The position numbers and the translations under genes are program-made. Below are positions 54,694 through 64,000 of a DNA stretch of 64,000 bases, piece by piece; within the stretch, counting starts at the first letter, position 1; each line of letters begins with the position of its first letter. Source of the stretch: Mycoemilia scoparia (lineage: Eukaryota > Kickxellomycota > Kickxellomycetes > Kickxellales > Kickxellaceae); NCBI GenBank assembly GCA_027575805.1, contig JANBPU010000001.1:248001-312000 (forward strand). The letters are read 5' to 3'. The notes under the pieces were generated by a model. The model was not told the origin of the DNA. It worked only from the letters and a program-made list of their open reading frames with translations, and did no database searches.

Positions 54694-57600
54694 CTATTCG
54701 ACATTTGGCTGCTTTTGAGCCAGTAGATAAAGTTTATCATGACGACCAACAATGAGATTCTTTCTTGGGTTGGGAACAACAGTCCACAGGGCCTGCTTAT
54801 CATGCGAGCCGCCATATCTATAGAGGCCCATAGGGATGGCCGAGTATTGTAGACAACATGTCAAGACAAGTTGCTCGTAAGGCTTTCCTGAGAACCTGTT
54901 TGGAATATCAACCAGGAATAAATGGCTTATTGCACCAGGCCTTGATTCAAGGGAACCAATAATATTTCCAAGGACGCCCTCCATATTACTAGGGGCTGGT
55001 TCCTGTTTTCCCTTGGCCACACTGTGGGCATTTGACATATCTGCTTCAGGTCTTTTCAGCTCTCGACCAGCAACTTTTTTTGGTGGCTTGATAGTTCGTA
55101 GCAGCTTTCCGTATTCCATTAGGGCAGCAATGTCGCCGTATGGAAAGAGCAGGTGGTTTATAATCCGGATTATATATGGATTATAATATGCCTGACTGAT
55201 AAGTGTGTCCAGCATAATTGGTGCATATACATTACCAGACATGAAATTCGGGTTCAAGAAGGCCTGCGCGTATTCGTTATCGGAATCATCCAGCCTATAA
55301 GTTCCGATCAAGGACATGTTTTCGCGGTGGACCATTTCTATCGACTTTGTTATTCCCTCCGGGTTGTGTATTCCAAGCGCTTCAATGTTAAATACCGTCA
55401 GAAGCGAAAGAGCATCAGCATTGGCGATTCCAGAGAACAGGTTGCTGCTCTTGGAAGCGCACTCGGACTCAGGATTAGATACACAGGCTGCTTCCCCAGG
55501 GCTGTCATCAGAGGAGGTGGTTGTACTGCTATTCGACAAGACAATGGCTTTGCTTGCTGTCTGGATCTTGGCTCTGATTAGGTCGGATCGTAGGATTGGG
55601 GATCCGTGAACAAAATAAACATTGCCCAGGACCTCAAATAGGACCTTTTGGTTACCCTTGGGCTTTTCGGTGCAAAGCACAACTACAGGCTCATTATTCG
55701 GTAGAAGCATACTTGTATTTATTGCCCCGCCTTTAGACACATCAGGATTCTTGCTTCCTTCGGTCAAATTGTCCAAACCAGCCATATTAGGTTTTCCAAA
55801 GGATGGCTGGCGTTTAAAGACATTGGCAATCATTCCAAGGTATGACTGGGCTTCCATGGGCGTTTCTAATATGGCTGTATTCGAATTGTCGTCATAGAAA
55901 TCAGTCGAGCTATAACTATTACCGGTATTTTTGGCTTCTTCAGGAATCTTTCTTGGGACATTTGCCTTGGAATTTGATCCAAATTTTCCCTTGAGCCCTT
56001 GTTTTGTAGACTTGGGTGTTAGCGGGTTTGACATTCTAATACATCCTATCAAGTATTCAAGGTTATTTGGGAACTCCCGGGCAGTAACACAGATGATCAA
56101 ATGGCCAGATAGGTTTTCAGGGAGGTCATCAATCGCCTTGGATGTGTCGCTAGCTGATTTCTTACTAGTACCAGAACCGTAATTTTTGGCATCTGCTGGC
56201 ACATCGCTTACAATTCTCTCTGCCCTGTTATCCTCAGGATCTATTTGTGGGCTCAGATCACTCTTGTTTCCCAACAAATCGCCCGATGGCAATGCCAAGC
56301 TCTCATCGCCACCATTGCTTTCATCTTTCTCTGAAATAGATTTGAGGGGTCTTGAGCTTTTAAGCTTGCTGAACTTCGAGGCAATCTTTCCTCTTTTTGT
56401 CAATTTTTTTTCTTTATCAACACTGCTCTTGAATCCACTTTGCTTGTTTCCATTCTTGCTAATCATGTCGGAGTGGAATATGAGTGTTGATTTAGGAGGA
56501 GTTTCTAGATCACTATACATTTCTGTTTCATGAGTTGCCGCTGATCCAATGTCAGAATTCAAGGCTGAACGACCGTCATAGCTTACACGTCCTCTATCTC
56601 CGTATTTTAAGGCACTCTGTATGGATGGGGAATATAATCTGGCGCTGTTGCGTCTGGATATGAGAGATGCAGTCTTTCCGACCCTATTGATATGCAGCAG
56701 GCTTCTCAGGCTGTGATGGCCAGTGTTGATGATTGGCTCGCTGGACGTTGTTTCAATCCTTGTGATGCCCAAGAAACTATGTCTTTGCTTTCTTTGGACA
56801 AGCCTTCTGTTTTTCGAGTGGCCAAATGCATGACGGAACAACCTTCCTAGCTTGCCCTCATGTTTAGATGGGTTTGAACCCTTTTCACCTCGCTTGCTAA
56901 TTAAACTGCCATTATCCGGTTTCTTTTTGGGAGTCGCGATTTTCACATTACCATACAGCTCAATAAGCAGCTCCTCGGCTTCTTTGTTTGCATCTTCGTG
57001 CGGAGCCTTAGTATTGTTTCTGGATGGGCTATTTGTATCTTCTGGGCTCTTTCCTATTGCTGATACTAAGCTACCCTGTGATTCCTCCTCGGCTGACGTA
57101 TTTTGCTCCTGCGCGTTGGTAGAATCTCCATCAGAAGAATCCGCCTCGCTGTCGCTATTATCAGAGTCTATTCCTTTTGTCCTTTTACCATTTTGGGCAT
57201 CATAGACATCATCATCGCTATCTACATCCTCTGCTTCTTCACCATCCTCATCCTCCTCTCCTTTTCCTCCTTCCCCCACTTCCTCTTCTTCATCGTCATC
57301 GTCATTTAAATCACCGCTATTATCAATATCGATCATATACCTTGGTGTTTTTGTTTCCTCTGATTTATTGTTAGACATAGATTTTGCCTCTGAAGTCCTT
57401 TTTTGGTCAGTCTTTTTTGAACTATCTGGATTTGACGTTAGACTCTTGATCAAATTGTCTTCATCCTCCGAATTGCTTTCATTCTCAAGGTCACCGTCGT
57501 CATCGTCGTCGTCGTCGTCATCGTCATCATCGCTATCATTATCACTTGAAGAGCTGCCACCTTTGCCTTTCTTATAATTAGTACGATGCTCTAATGAAGT

Positions 57601-59724
57601 CTCCTCGTCAGAATCAATATCTATGGAGTGCCCTTTAACCATGTTTTTGACTTGGCTAATAATCTTGGAATCGGATGCAATGACAAATGCCGCCTCCCTT
57701 CCATTCACTATATATCCTATAGGATTGATAACCAACCGGGGTGAGTAGTCCATTCCCGACCCTTCAAAGTGTCCACTTTCTCTATGCCCATGCTCCTTGA
57801 TGCTATCTTTGCCCTTCGAATTCAATCCTGAGCTCACGCTATTCGGCGTTTTTGTATCTCCATTTGGAAATTTCCTTACAGGCACATCATATACACACAC
57901 AACCGCAAACAGGATTGCGCCGTATTGCTTGTAAATCTCGTAAGCAACATCCTCGAATTTCTCCCCCTTCATATCTTTTGGAAGCAGCACCTGGTATATC
58001 TCTTGCCCCATGCTTTCGATATAATCCAGTATCCACCTTTCGTGCTGCTTACCCTTGTATTCATCGGCTAGGGTGCTGACATCCTTGTCAGAGAAAGACG
58101 TGGTCAACAACTGGATCAAGGTGGTTGATCCTGGAACAATAGTGCTTTGGGCAAGAAATCCCAACCTCAAAGTCTCAATACAGATAATGCTATCACAAAA
58201 GAGCTTCAGATGGGGTACAATTTCGGGGTTGTTGACTCTGGCTATTATCCTTGTTCTGCTTTTATTTCTTCGCAAAAAGTCCTTAAGCACCATGATAGAT
58301 ACAAACTTTGAGACATCGTCTTTGGTTGGATCGGTTACGGCCAACCTCGAACTGAAGACAAAGACAGCATTGGCATCCTGTGCTCTCAGGTTATTGAGAT
58401 CCTGGGCCCTTGATGGAGACCCCAAGCAAAACTTGACTCTGTTTATATATTTTGGATCCTCTAGAAGTTCAACGATTTCCTTCGATGGAGGGACTTCGCC
58501 CATCAAGATTGATATCGTCGATATTGTGGTAATTCCATGATCTGGGTAGTAGAATTCGCGTAAAAATTCCTCGAGGGAATAACTGGTAAAATCACCAATG
58601 AGTATAACGTGCTCATGGTGTTCCTGGGGAGTGTATCGTTTTGGCCACACATCTCGCTCTTGCCATAGACCCAGCATTTCCGATATATGGGGTGGCAGCC
58701 AGAACAGGGACAGAAATAGAATAAGAATAACTACACCGCGAGTGAACAGACTGTTTGGAACGACATCTGAAGATATACCCGTAACAGATGAAACTGCTGT
58801 GAAAAAGAAGGCATCGCCGAATCCCTTCACGTTATCATATGTCTTTTGCTCTGCGAAGAGTACAATGTGCGTTATGGCTGTCAGTGTCAGCACAACGGTG
58901 CCCACGGTGGAAATGACTCTTAGCCCATGCAAGGTAATCTTTGATAGATTGAATCTGGTTTTTGGGGCCAAAAGCCTTTGTATTGACAAATTCAGGCGAT
59001 AGAACCTCACAGGGTAAAGACATCTCTGAAAACCAGTGGCCGACATAAACAGGACTCTGGTGCTCGGATCAACTGTATTAGTCCATAGGACCCAAACTGG
59101 GGTGAAGCAAGTTATAATTGTCAGCACGGAATACAAGCTTGTGGCAAAGGCAAGACGGTTCATAGACAGGGCGTAGTGCGGAACAAACACGATGAACAAT
59201 ATCACACCCAAAAATGCATCAACCTGGATATTTTCTATGTCGATTCCGAGGTCTATCTTTTCTCCTGGAGGCTGTGATGGATCAGTGGCAAGCAAAGCAG
59301 CATCTGGACCATCGGCATCCAGGTTTATGTTGCTTACGTTCCATATGTAAAAGGTTGCCATTACTAAATTTAGAATTGTGTCCAAGGTGTCCCATCTCCG
59401 GCCAAGCGAACCGGCGTTTATACGAAAGATGCGCTCCTGCCTACGATAATACTTTAGCAACTCTTCATCTTCATCTTTGGAGCTGTGGTCGTTGTACATA
59501 TCTGTGTCTGAGCAGTGTTGTTCCTCAGCTGACAGGGCTGAGCCATACGACCTTAAACCCATGTTTCTTATTCTTGCCCTTGTAGCCCCCAATATTAACG
59601 AATCGGTTTCTCTTGAAGGCTCATCAGATTCTGTTGGTTGCCCACGGCCCTTTTTTAAGTTACGGTCTTTAACTGGAGACAATATCGAGTCGTAGTCCTT
59701 GACATTCTTTTTGCGACCTGGCAT
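54694..59724 (-). CDS. Slo/BK-type RCK-domain ion channel with altered selectivity filter
   Basis: A single-exon gene of 1,676 codons. Residues ~110-345 hold the membrane part: an S4-like segment FQRCLYPVRFYRLNLSIQR, an S5 region ending LTLTAITHIVLF, a pore and S6 (VVILILFLSLFWLPPHISEM). Directly after comes an RCK Rossmann domain (HVILIGDFTSYSLEEFLREF) and the Slo-specific block CIETLRLGFLAQSTIVPGST. The corresponding human Slo1 block is [20 protein letters not shown]. Around 725-900 are two long Asp/Glu-rich inserts, the first with 12 Asp in a row. A second RCK-like part lies near 1180-1600, with HLIICVTAREFPNNLEYLIG, so the two-RCK layout of Slo is kept. The pore reads AVSSVTGISSDVV where Slo1 has TMSTVGYGDVY. 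Substrate ion is therefore unclear. Confidence 0.88.
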   Translation of the reverse strand: MPGRKKNVKDYDSILSPVKDRNLKKGRGQPTESDEPSRETDSLILGATRARIRNMGLRSYGSALSAEEQHCSDTDMYNDHSSKDEDEELLKYYRRQERIFRINAGSLGRRWDTLDTILNLVMATFYIWNVSNINLDADGPDAALLATDPSQPPGEKIDLGIDIENIQVDAFLGVILFIVFVPHYALSMNRLAFATSLYSVLTIITCFTPVWVLWTNTVDPSTRVLFMSATGFQRCLYPVRFYRLNLSIQRLLAPKTRFNLSKITLHGLRVISTVGTVVLTLTAITHIVLFAEQKTYDNVKGFGDAFFFTAVSSVTGISSDVVPNSLFTRGVVILILFLSLFWLPPHISEMLGLWQERDVWPKRYTPQEHHEHVILIGDFTSYSLEEFLREFYYPDHGITTISTISILMGEVPPSKEIVELLEDPKYINRVKFCLGSPSRAQDLNNLRAQDANAVFVFSSRLAVTDPTKDDVSKFVSIMVLKDFLRRNKSRTRIIARVNNPEIVPHLKLFCDSIICIETLRLGFLAQSTIVPGSTTLIQLLTTSFSDKDVSTLADEYKGKQHERWILDYIESMGQEIYQVLLPKDMKGEKFEDVAYEIYKQYGAILFAVVCVYDVPVRKFPNGDTKTPNSVSSGLNSKGKDSIKEHGHRESGHFEGSGMDYSPRLVINPIGYIVNGREAAFVIASDSKIISQVKNMVKGHSIDIDSDEETSLEHRTNYKKGKGGSSSSDNDSDDDDDDDDDDDDGDLENESNSEDEDNLIKSLTSNPDSSKKTDQKRTSEAKSMSNNKSEETKTPRYMIDIDNSGDLNDDDDEEEEVGEGGKGEEDEDGEEAEDVDSDDDVYDAQNGKRTKGIDSDNSDSEADSSDGDSTNAQEQNTSAEEESQGSLVSAIGKSPEDTNSPSRNNTKAPHEDANKEAEELLIELYGNVKIATPKKKPDNGSLISKRGEKGSNPSKHEGKLGRLFRHAFGHSKNRRLVQRKQRHSFLGITRIETTSSEPIINTGHHSLRSLLHINRVGKTASLISRRNSARLYSPSIQSALKYGDRGRVSYDGRSALNSDIGSAATHETEMYSDLETPPKSTLIFHSDMISKNGNKQSGFKSSVDKEKKLTKRGKIASKFSKLKSSRPLKSISEKDESNGGDESLALPSGDLLGNKSDLSPQIDPEDNRAERIVSDVPADAKNYGSGTSKKSASDTSKAIDDLPENLSGHLIICVTAREFPNNLEYLIGCIRMSNPLTPKSTKQGLKGKFGSNSKANVPRKIPEEAKNTGNSYSSTDFYDDNSNTAILETPMEAQSYLGMIANVFKRQPSFGKPNMAGLDNLTEGSKNPDVSKGGAINTSMLLPNNEPVVVLCTEKPKGNQKVLFEVLGNVYFVHGSPILRSDLIRAKIQTASKAIVLSNSSTTTSSDDSPGEAACVSNPESECASKSSNLFSGIANADALSLLTVFNIEALGIHNPEGITKSIEMVHRENMSLIGTYRLDDSDNEYAQAFLNPNFMSGNVYAPIMLDTLISQAYYNPYIIRIINHLLFPYGDIAALMEYGKLLRTIKPPKKVAGRELKRPEADMSNAHSVAKGKQEPAPSNMEGVLGNIIGSLESRPGAISHLFLVDIPNRFSGKPYEQLVLTCCLQYSAIPMGLYRYGGSHDKQALWTVVPNPRKNLIVGRHDKLYLLAQKQPNVE
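57496..57540 (-). repeat. Asp-codon tract (trinucleotide repeat) in the channel gene
   Basis: GAY codon run coding a stretch of 12 consecutive Asp within a longer acidic segment, in the linker between the two RCK-like domains. Confidence 0.8.
58765..58794 (-). other. Pore selectivity-filter codons of the Slo-type channel (non-canonical)
   Basis: Codons 311-320 encode VSSVTGISSD. The corresponding Slo1 sequence is MSTVGYGD. The filter residues G-Y-G are not present; instead there is T-G-I-S-S, one residue longer. The frame is unbroken around it. Confidence 0.7.
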
Positions 59725-60500
59725 TATAGTAAATTGATAATAAAATAAAATAAAAAATAAACTAAAATGAAGGTTTAAGCTACCAATCTTGAATGGGAAT
59801 GTCCATCATAAATATATAATTGGGTTACTAAGAGTCCGGGGTTTAACATCAAAGACTTAAAGATAACCTTTCTTTGATTCATATTCTATCATACTTTTGT
59901 GAAATCAAAAACTAAAGAGTATGAATTTTGTGATTTCCTCAGCATAACTATTTGGTTTACACAGGCACAATTTTGCTGGCTAATTGATAAAAAAGGACAG
60001 CAGTACCAAAATCAATAAGCATGGTCTAACATTGATACCTGATCAACTGTTGGTTTATAGAAATGTTTAAGCTCTTGTACTACCACTCTCATCAACAAAT
60101 AGTTTAACCGAGATTTATAATGTCAGCGTCACATTTTTTCTGGGATAATACGCCAAAATCAATAACACCATTAAGGCAGGATAAATAAATGTGTTTTAAA
60201 ATAATGTTCAATATAAAACTAGTTTGGCCCTTTCTTTCTACAGAGAAAAATAAACATATGACAAGTTTTCCACCAAAAGGGAACAGACAGTTACCCTCAT
60301 ACATTCCCTGATAATAAGCCTATAGCCCATATGTTTTAGATAGAGTCTCAATGATAATTGGCTACTACTATCCAAGGGAACATCTTAGCACCCTTTTAGA
60401 GGGGAACACTCTGCCATATAGTATAAAATGATATCAAGACGCCCTGGCGGTATTAAAAAGTATTTGGAAATAGATTACATTGCTTATAAAAATACCCTTG
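59725..60500. other. Spacer Slo-type channel promoter / GGA 3' end, with MITE-C
   Basis: 776 bp, AT-rich. It holds the promoter of the channel gene and a MITE-C copy (60297-60420). No supported gene; the 66-codon frame at 60104-60304 is unlikely. Confidence 0.45.
60297..60420 (+). mobile_element. MITE-C copy
   Basis: It starts CATACATTCCCTGATAATAA (short left end) and continues with TTTTAGATAGAG, TCTCAATGATAATTGGCT and TATCCAAGGGAACATCTTAG, aligned to 49101-49260 with about the same order and spacing. It ends near ACTCTGCCATATAG. Confidence 0.62.
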
Positions 60501-63213
60501 CTATAGGTCGATCAGAGAATCAGTATTGTTGCTGACATACTGAGGCTTGCTGCTAGAGGACATAGTATTTTGCGTGGATTTCTTTTGCATAGCCTGTTGC
60601 TGAGAAATATTCTTTGCTGTGCCAAGGAGATCACCAAAGTCAAAGGCGTCTGCTAAATATAAATCAACAAATAAACCAGCATGATCAATAGATACTCTTG
60701 CGCACTTTTTAAATAGTGAAAAACTAGTAGCTGAAATTTACCTTTCTTTTTTGATTGAGCAGAGCCGCCAGCATTGACAGATGTACTCTGATGAATCGGT
60801 CTTGCGAGCATTCCAGTTGGTTCTGGAGTGGCTGACTGCGAGGCAGAGTTGATAGAGGGTGGCAGATATATGGCCGTCTGTCCAGGGGTTATACGCGAGC
60901 GGGAGGTATCGGCTGGTGATGGGGACACGGATTGTGGCTGTAGTTGTGAAAAGAAACCATAAAAGTTATATGCATTCTTGAGACAATGATAGCTAAAGTG
61001 GTTTAAACATATACATACCTCAAAGGATAAGCCCAACAAGTCGTCCAATGGATTTTTGGAAGCTACAGCACAAAATACAGATGATAACCGGAATTTCAAA
61101 GCCGTCAATATACAGATAATCATACACATCAAAGTGACTAACTTATTTCATGATACATACCAGGAGTCTCTACACCAGCATCAGGTTGCTCCATCTCAGC
61201 AGTGTTAGATTCATCATCATCCCATGCGATCAGGTTGTTATCATGCTGAGCATTTCCGCCAGAACTATAACCACAAACCAGTGTCAGGATTGGAAATATC
61301 ACGGGATATCAGATATATACATATAGCTTTGTTCCATCAGTTCCGCTTACCCCTTGTTTTCAAGATTGGATTGCGGCTGCTTGCCATCATTGAGGTCTTT
61401 ATACATTTGAATTACATCATCCAACTTATCCTTTATATCCACCAGAGTTTCTGTTAAAGCGAAACAGCATATCATGTTAGAAACAATCTTTATACACGAC
61501 ACCATGTTAATCAATAGCAACAAAGCCTACCAAGTTGTCTATTTTCTTCCTCATCGTCTTCATCTAAATTCTTTTTCTTTTCTTTAATTATCTTGGCTAG
61601 CTTTGCTTGGCTAGAAACACATTTGAAATAGATATCCTAAACATTCGATAATGCGATATGTTAGGCACTATATATACCGGTCATTGTTTTAAATTATACC
61701 AACATTTATTGATATTTGCTTATACCTTTATGGTATCATCGATTCTTTGACCCGGCTCAGCATTATTAATCATGTCTCGAAGAAGGCCTGATCTTTCTTC
61801 AATGTTCTCTAGTTCTTTTTCCCATTCCTTGTCGTAGTCTTTCTGCTTACTTGATACCTCCTAAAATACATATTCAATGGATATTATCATGCTGATCTTG
61901 AGCAAAGACAATGGCGTATAGTGTCCTGGTACGTACATAGCCTGTAATTATCTTCATAAGACGATTTGCCTCTCTTAGATCATGCGGAGTGGCTCTCCGA
62001 AGCAATTCTTGCAATTTCTAGTTGAATGAATAAAAATATATCAAAGTCAGTTCCCATTTGGAGATTAGTATGCAAAAGCATGCCTTGCCAAGGACTTACC
62101 GTTTTCATAGCTTCGAGATCTTCTTTTTCCAATTCCTCCCTAGATTTAAGCGACTTTTGATATAATAGTTTTTGGTTAGTTCAAGCACCTTTATAATAAA
62201 GCCATGAACATTATTAAGAAAAGGTATTTACCTCTTGTGGGCCAAGCATTATAGCGGCGTTTCCCTCTTCAACTTCAGGGAATTCCCACCCCTTCCTGAG
62301 CAATAGGCGATACATGTCATTGATACGGGTGAGATCGTCCTTGTGTCTTGAATGCTTACAAAGAGTATTCCTCCACAACAAGAGCATTTCCAAAATACGG
62401 TATTGTACCGGATGAGGAATAGGCTATCCATACGAGAAGTGTTTTCATCGTTATAATATAGTGATGTAAGACTATAGCTGTGGCTATATCTGTATTAGAT
62501 TGGTTACAAATAAAGTAGTAGCTTACGGGCTGATATTCCGGGAACTTGCGAAATAGCTGATTCAGAAAGTCGCGACTGGCAATCTGGTAGTGCACAGGGT
62601 GGCCACAATTCTTGACCAGATAATCAAGAAGCTATAAAAGCGTATTGAGTTGCAAATAATTCACACAACAGTTCTCGGTGTATTAGAAAGATACATTCAT
62701 ATGTGTTTGTGGCACTATTTAGTTAGTAGCACTTACATTCAATGCCAAAAGCGCTTGGTTCTGGTGTCGGCCATTGATGTATTGAAGTAATCCAAAGACT
62801 GCTTCATGGGGGCTATTAATTATTCAATGTACTATCTGTTATCTCACTGTTCCTGATTAGATAGAAAAACTTGGCCTTCAGGCAACGCTTGGCCATGCGG
62901 ATACATGCATGCCTGGAAAATACCTACTAGTTGCCCTTCTTTCGGTTGACCAAGTCACAAATTTCTAGATTGAGACCCAAGTCTGAACGTACCCTCTCGT
63001 AGTCACAGGCTTTGTCTACAGGTTTCGTGTTTCAAAGGCCCCGCAAAGAGAACCGCAAAGCAAAGTCAGCAAAGCATTTAAATTTATATTCATCACAAAG
63101 AGGGCGTCTTTATAATTAAGACTACAATGGGCGCATTGGTTACCTATCATAGTTTGCAACCTAGTGGGTGGCGTGAAGTACTGGCCGAGGGCCTGTTGCA
63201 GATTAGTATTCAT
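60501..63213 (-). CDS. GGA-type clathrin adaptor (VHS + GAT), no ear domain seen
   Basis: GGA proteins bind Arf-GTP, ubiquitin and cargo at the trans-Golgi. Fourteen exons: 63213-63144, 63015-62928, 62812-62737, 62631-62527, 62423-62232, 62153-62100, 62017-61937, 61860-61726, 61636-61531, 61450-61351, 61264-61161, 61062-61019, 60937-60742, 60652-60501, total 500 residues. The VHS domain starts MNTNLQQALGQYFTPPTRLQ and has KACDYERVRSDLGLNLEICD and LLDYLVKNCGHPVHYQIASR. The GAT part contains RATPHDLREANRLMKII, matching HPEDLRAANKLIKEM of GGA. Acidic clathrin-box-like segments (LDDLLGLSF, FGDLLG, SLIDL) follow. The C-terminal GAE ear of yeast and human GGAs is absent: the protein ends DSLIDL-stop. 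Confidence 0.86.
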
Positions 63214-63524
63214 TTTCTTGAAAGTAGCTCGGAGCCTAGCAGTAGGAAAAAAGTAAGGAAAGCCGACTTCCTGACCAGAAAAACAAAGTCTGTTCCATAT
63301 AGAACGAAACCAAGAGACATGAAAGGAGGCTTTACATAGCAGAACACCCTGATCAATCAGCATGGAGAGCGTCATCAATACAACCAATCCATGCACCGCC
63401 AATCTGATTTACATGCGGTCTCAAGTCATAGCAAGCCAAAGAGCCACTATGTCGCTGTGCCTTTCTTCATTCTATGATTGATGTTTTAGTGCTACTTTTG
63501 AGTTACCGGCTTAGGTAGTATTCA
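63214..63524. promoter_or_regulatory. Divergent promoter region GGA / UBL-domain gene
   Basis: 311 bp between divergent starts, no clear motif. It should hold both promoters. Confidence 0.4.
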
Positions 63525-64000
63525 ATGTCTGATATTTTAACCCTACAAATTTGCAATGCCAATGCCTTGGCTCCCGACTATATCACTGTTCATGTCGATA
63601 GGAGTGCCTCTGTAAGGCAGCTGAAGCAGCTAATTCAACAAAGTCATCCCGAGCATCCACCACAAGGCCAAATGCGTCTGTTTTACCGCGGCCGTGAGTT
63701 TGTCGATGAGGAGCATTTAGGGACAATTGAGCACGAGAATACCAACGGGATTTCTCCCAGCATACCCACAATGCATATGTTTGTTAGTTTCTGGGTTTCC
63801 GAATCCAAGCATTTGGAGCCAACAACAACGACTGACAACAGGAACTGCCAGGGTAACAACCCCGCCAGCAGTGATTCTGGCAGCGTCCAGGTGGCCCACA
63901 ACACTGGTATCGCTGAAAATAATAGCACACAGAAAGCGTCAGCTTCAAGCTCCACCAACAAAGATTGCAATGGAAATACTCCTGGCAATAATACAAGAGA
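63525..64000 (+). CDS. Ubiquitin-like domain protein, partial (runs off right edge)
   Basis: Only the first 158 codons are visible. The start MSDILTLQICNANALAPDYI is followed by a ubiquitin-like fold: TVHVDRSASVRQLKQLIQQS (beta-hairpin end and helix), then GQMRLFYRGREFVDEEHLGT, the place of ubiquitin's QQRLIFAGKQLED. After about residue 100 it becomes Asn/Thr/Ser-rich linker. Such an N-terminal UBL with a low-complexity linker is seen in Herp/Usa1, Dsc3 and Dsk2/ubiquilin families. I cannot choose among them without the rest. No splice site is needed in the visible part. Confidence 0.72.
   Translation, partial: MSDILTLQICNANALAPDYITVHVDRSASVRQLKQLIQQSHPEHPPQGQMRLFYRGREFVDEEHLGTIEHENTNGISPSIPTMHMFVSFWVSESKHLEPTTTTDNRNCQGNNPASSDSGSVQVAHNTGIAENNSTQKASASSSTNKDCNGNTPGNNTR

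Noticed and set aside
57103..57577. Plus-strand frames rich in Ser/His opposite the channel gene
   Set aside because: They mirror the GAY/GAR-rich acidic tract of the channel.
63016..63402. 128-codon minus-strand frame at the GGA start
   Set aside because: It reads through the GGA first intron in the wrong frame; the first exon begins at 63213.

Overview
The window looks like nuclear DNA of a fungus, AT-rich and intron-rich. There are about 30 protein genes, roughly half on each strand, spaced by 75 bp to 1.8 kb. About 85 short introns (most 50-120 bp) can be placed by protein homology, and the reading frame closes exactly across each one. The gene set (TRA1, PSMG2, TMCO1, COA8, OXLD1, PPP4R2, TRAPPC10, a Slo/BK-type channel, a DIC carrier pair, LRR/F-box-like proteins) fits an early-diverging fungus better than a yeast. 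COA8, TMCO1, OXLD1 and Slo channels are, as far as I recall, missing from Saccharomyces. I lean to Zoopagomycota/Kickxellomycotina, but only as inference.

Layout. 1-6.2 kb: N-terminal half of TRA1 (minus, runs off the left edge). 6.8-13.3 kb: peroxisomal dienoyl-CoA isomerase, proteasome chaperone PSMG2, SKP1, ER protein TMCO1, U3 snoRNP protein IMP4. 13.5-16.2 kb: a truncated ADE2 copy abutting a short transposon end, then an LRR protein. 16.2-18.0 kb: the longest gene-free stretch. 18-24.4 kb: tandem mitochondrial dicarboxylate carriers, RIO2 kinase, RNA polymerase I/III subunit AC40. 24.6-29 kb: universal stress protein, second LRR protein, NADP alcohol dehydrogenase. 29.8-40.2 kb: TRAPPC10, COA8, a membrane-anchored ubiquitin protease, a divergent proteasome alpha2 subunit, OXLD1. 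40.5-50.2 kb: Yvc1-like TRP channel, DUF676 hydrolase, an orphan disordered protein, an NPC2-like ML protein, with most of the small repeats between them. 50.7-64 kb: PPP4R2, NFU1, COX11, a 1676-residue Slo-type channel, a GGA adaptor, and the start of a ubiquitin-like-domain gene.

There is no operon-like logic; neighbours are mostly unrelated housekeeping genes. Loose themes are mitochondrial function (two DIC carriers, COA8, COX11, OXLD1, NFU1, possibly the UBP), ubiquitin/proteasome (PSMG2, SKP1, PSMA2, UBP, UBL protein, LRR/F-box-like proteins) and ribosome biogenesis (IMP4, RIO2, AC40).

Three families of non-coding inverted-repeat elements (here MITE-A, -B, -C) recur in intergenic DNA and in one intron. 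MITE-A has TTTTTGAAGGGT-type ends, and one copy has a TTA duplication. Five introns must use GC-AG splice sites for the proteins to read correctly. The most unusual proteins are the Slo-type channel lacking the TVGYG filter, the divergent alpha2 proteasome subunit and the truncated ADE2 copy. No CRISPR array, tRNA, rRNA, transposase gene or secondary-metabolite cluster was seen.
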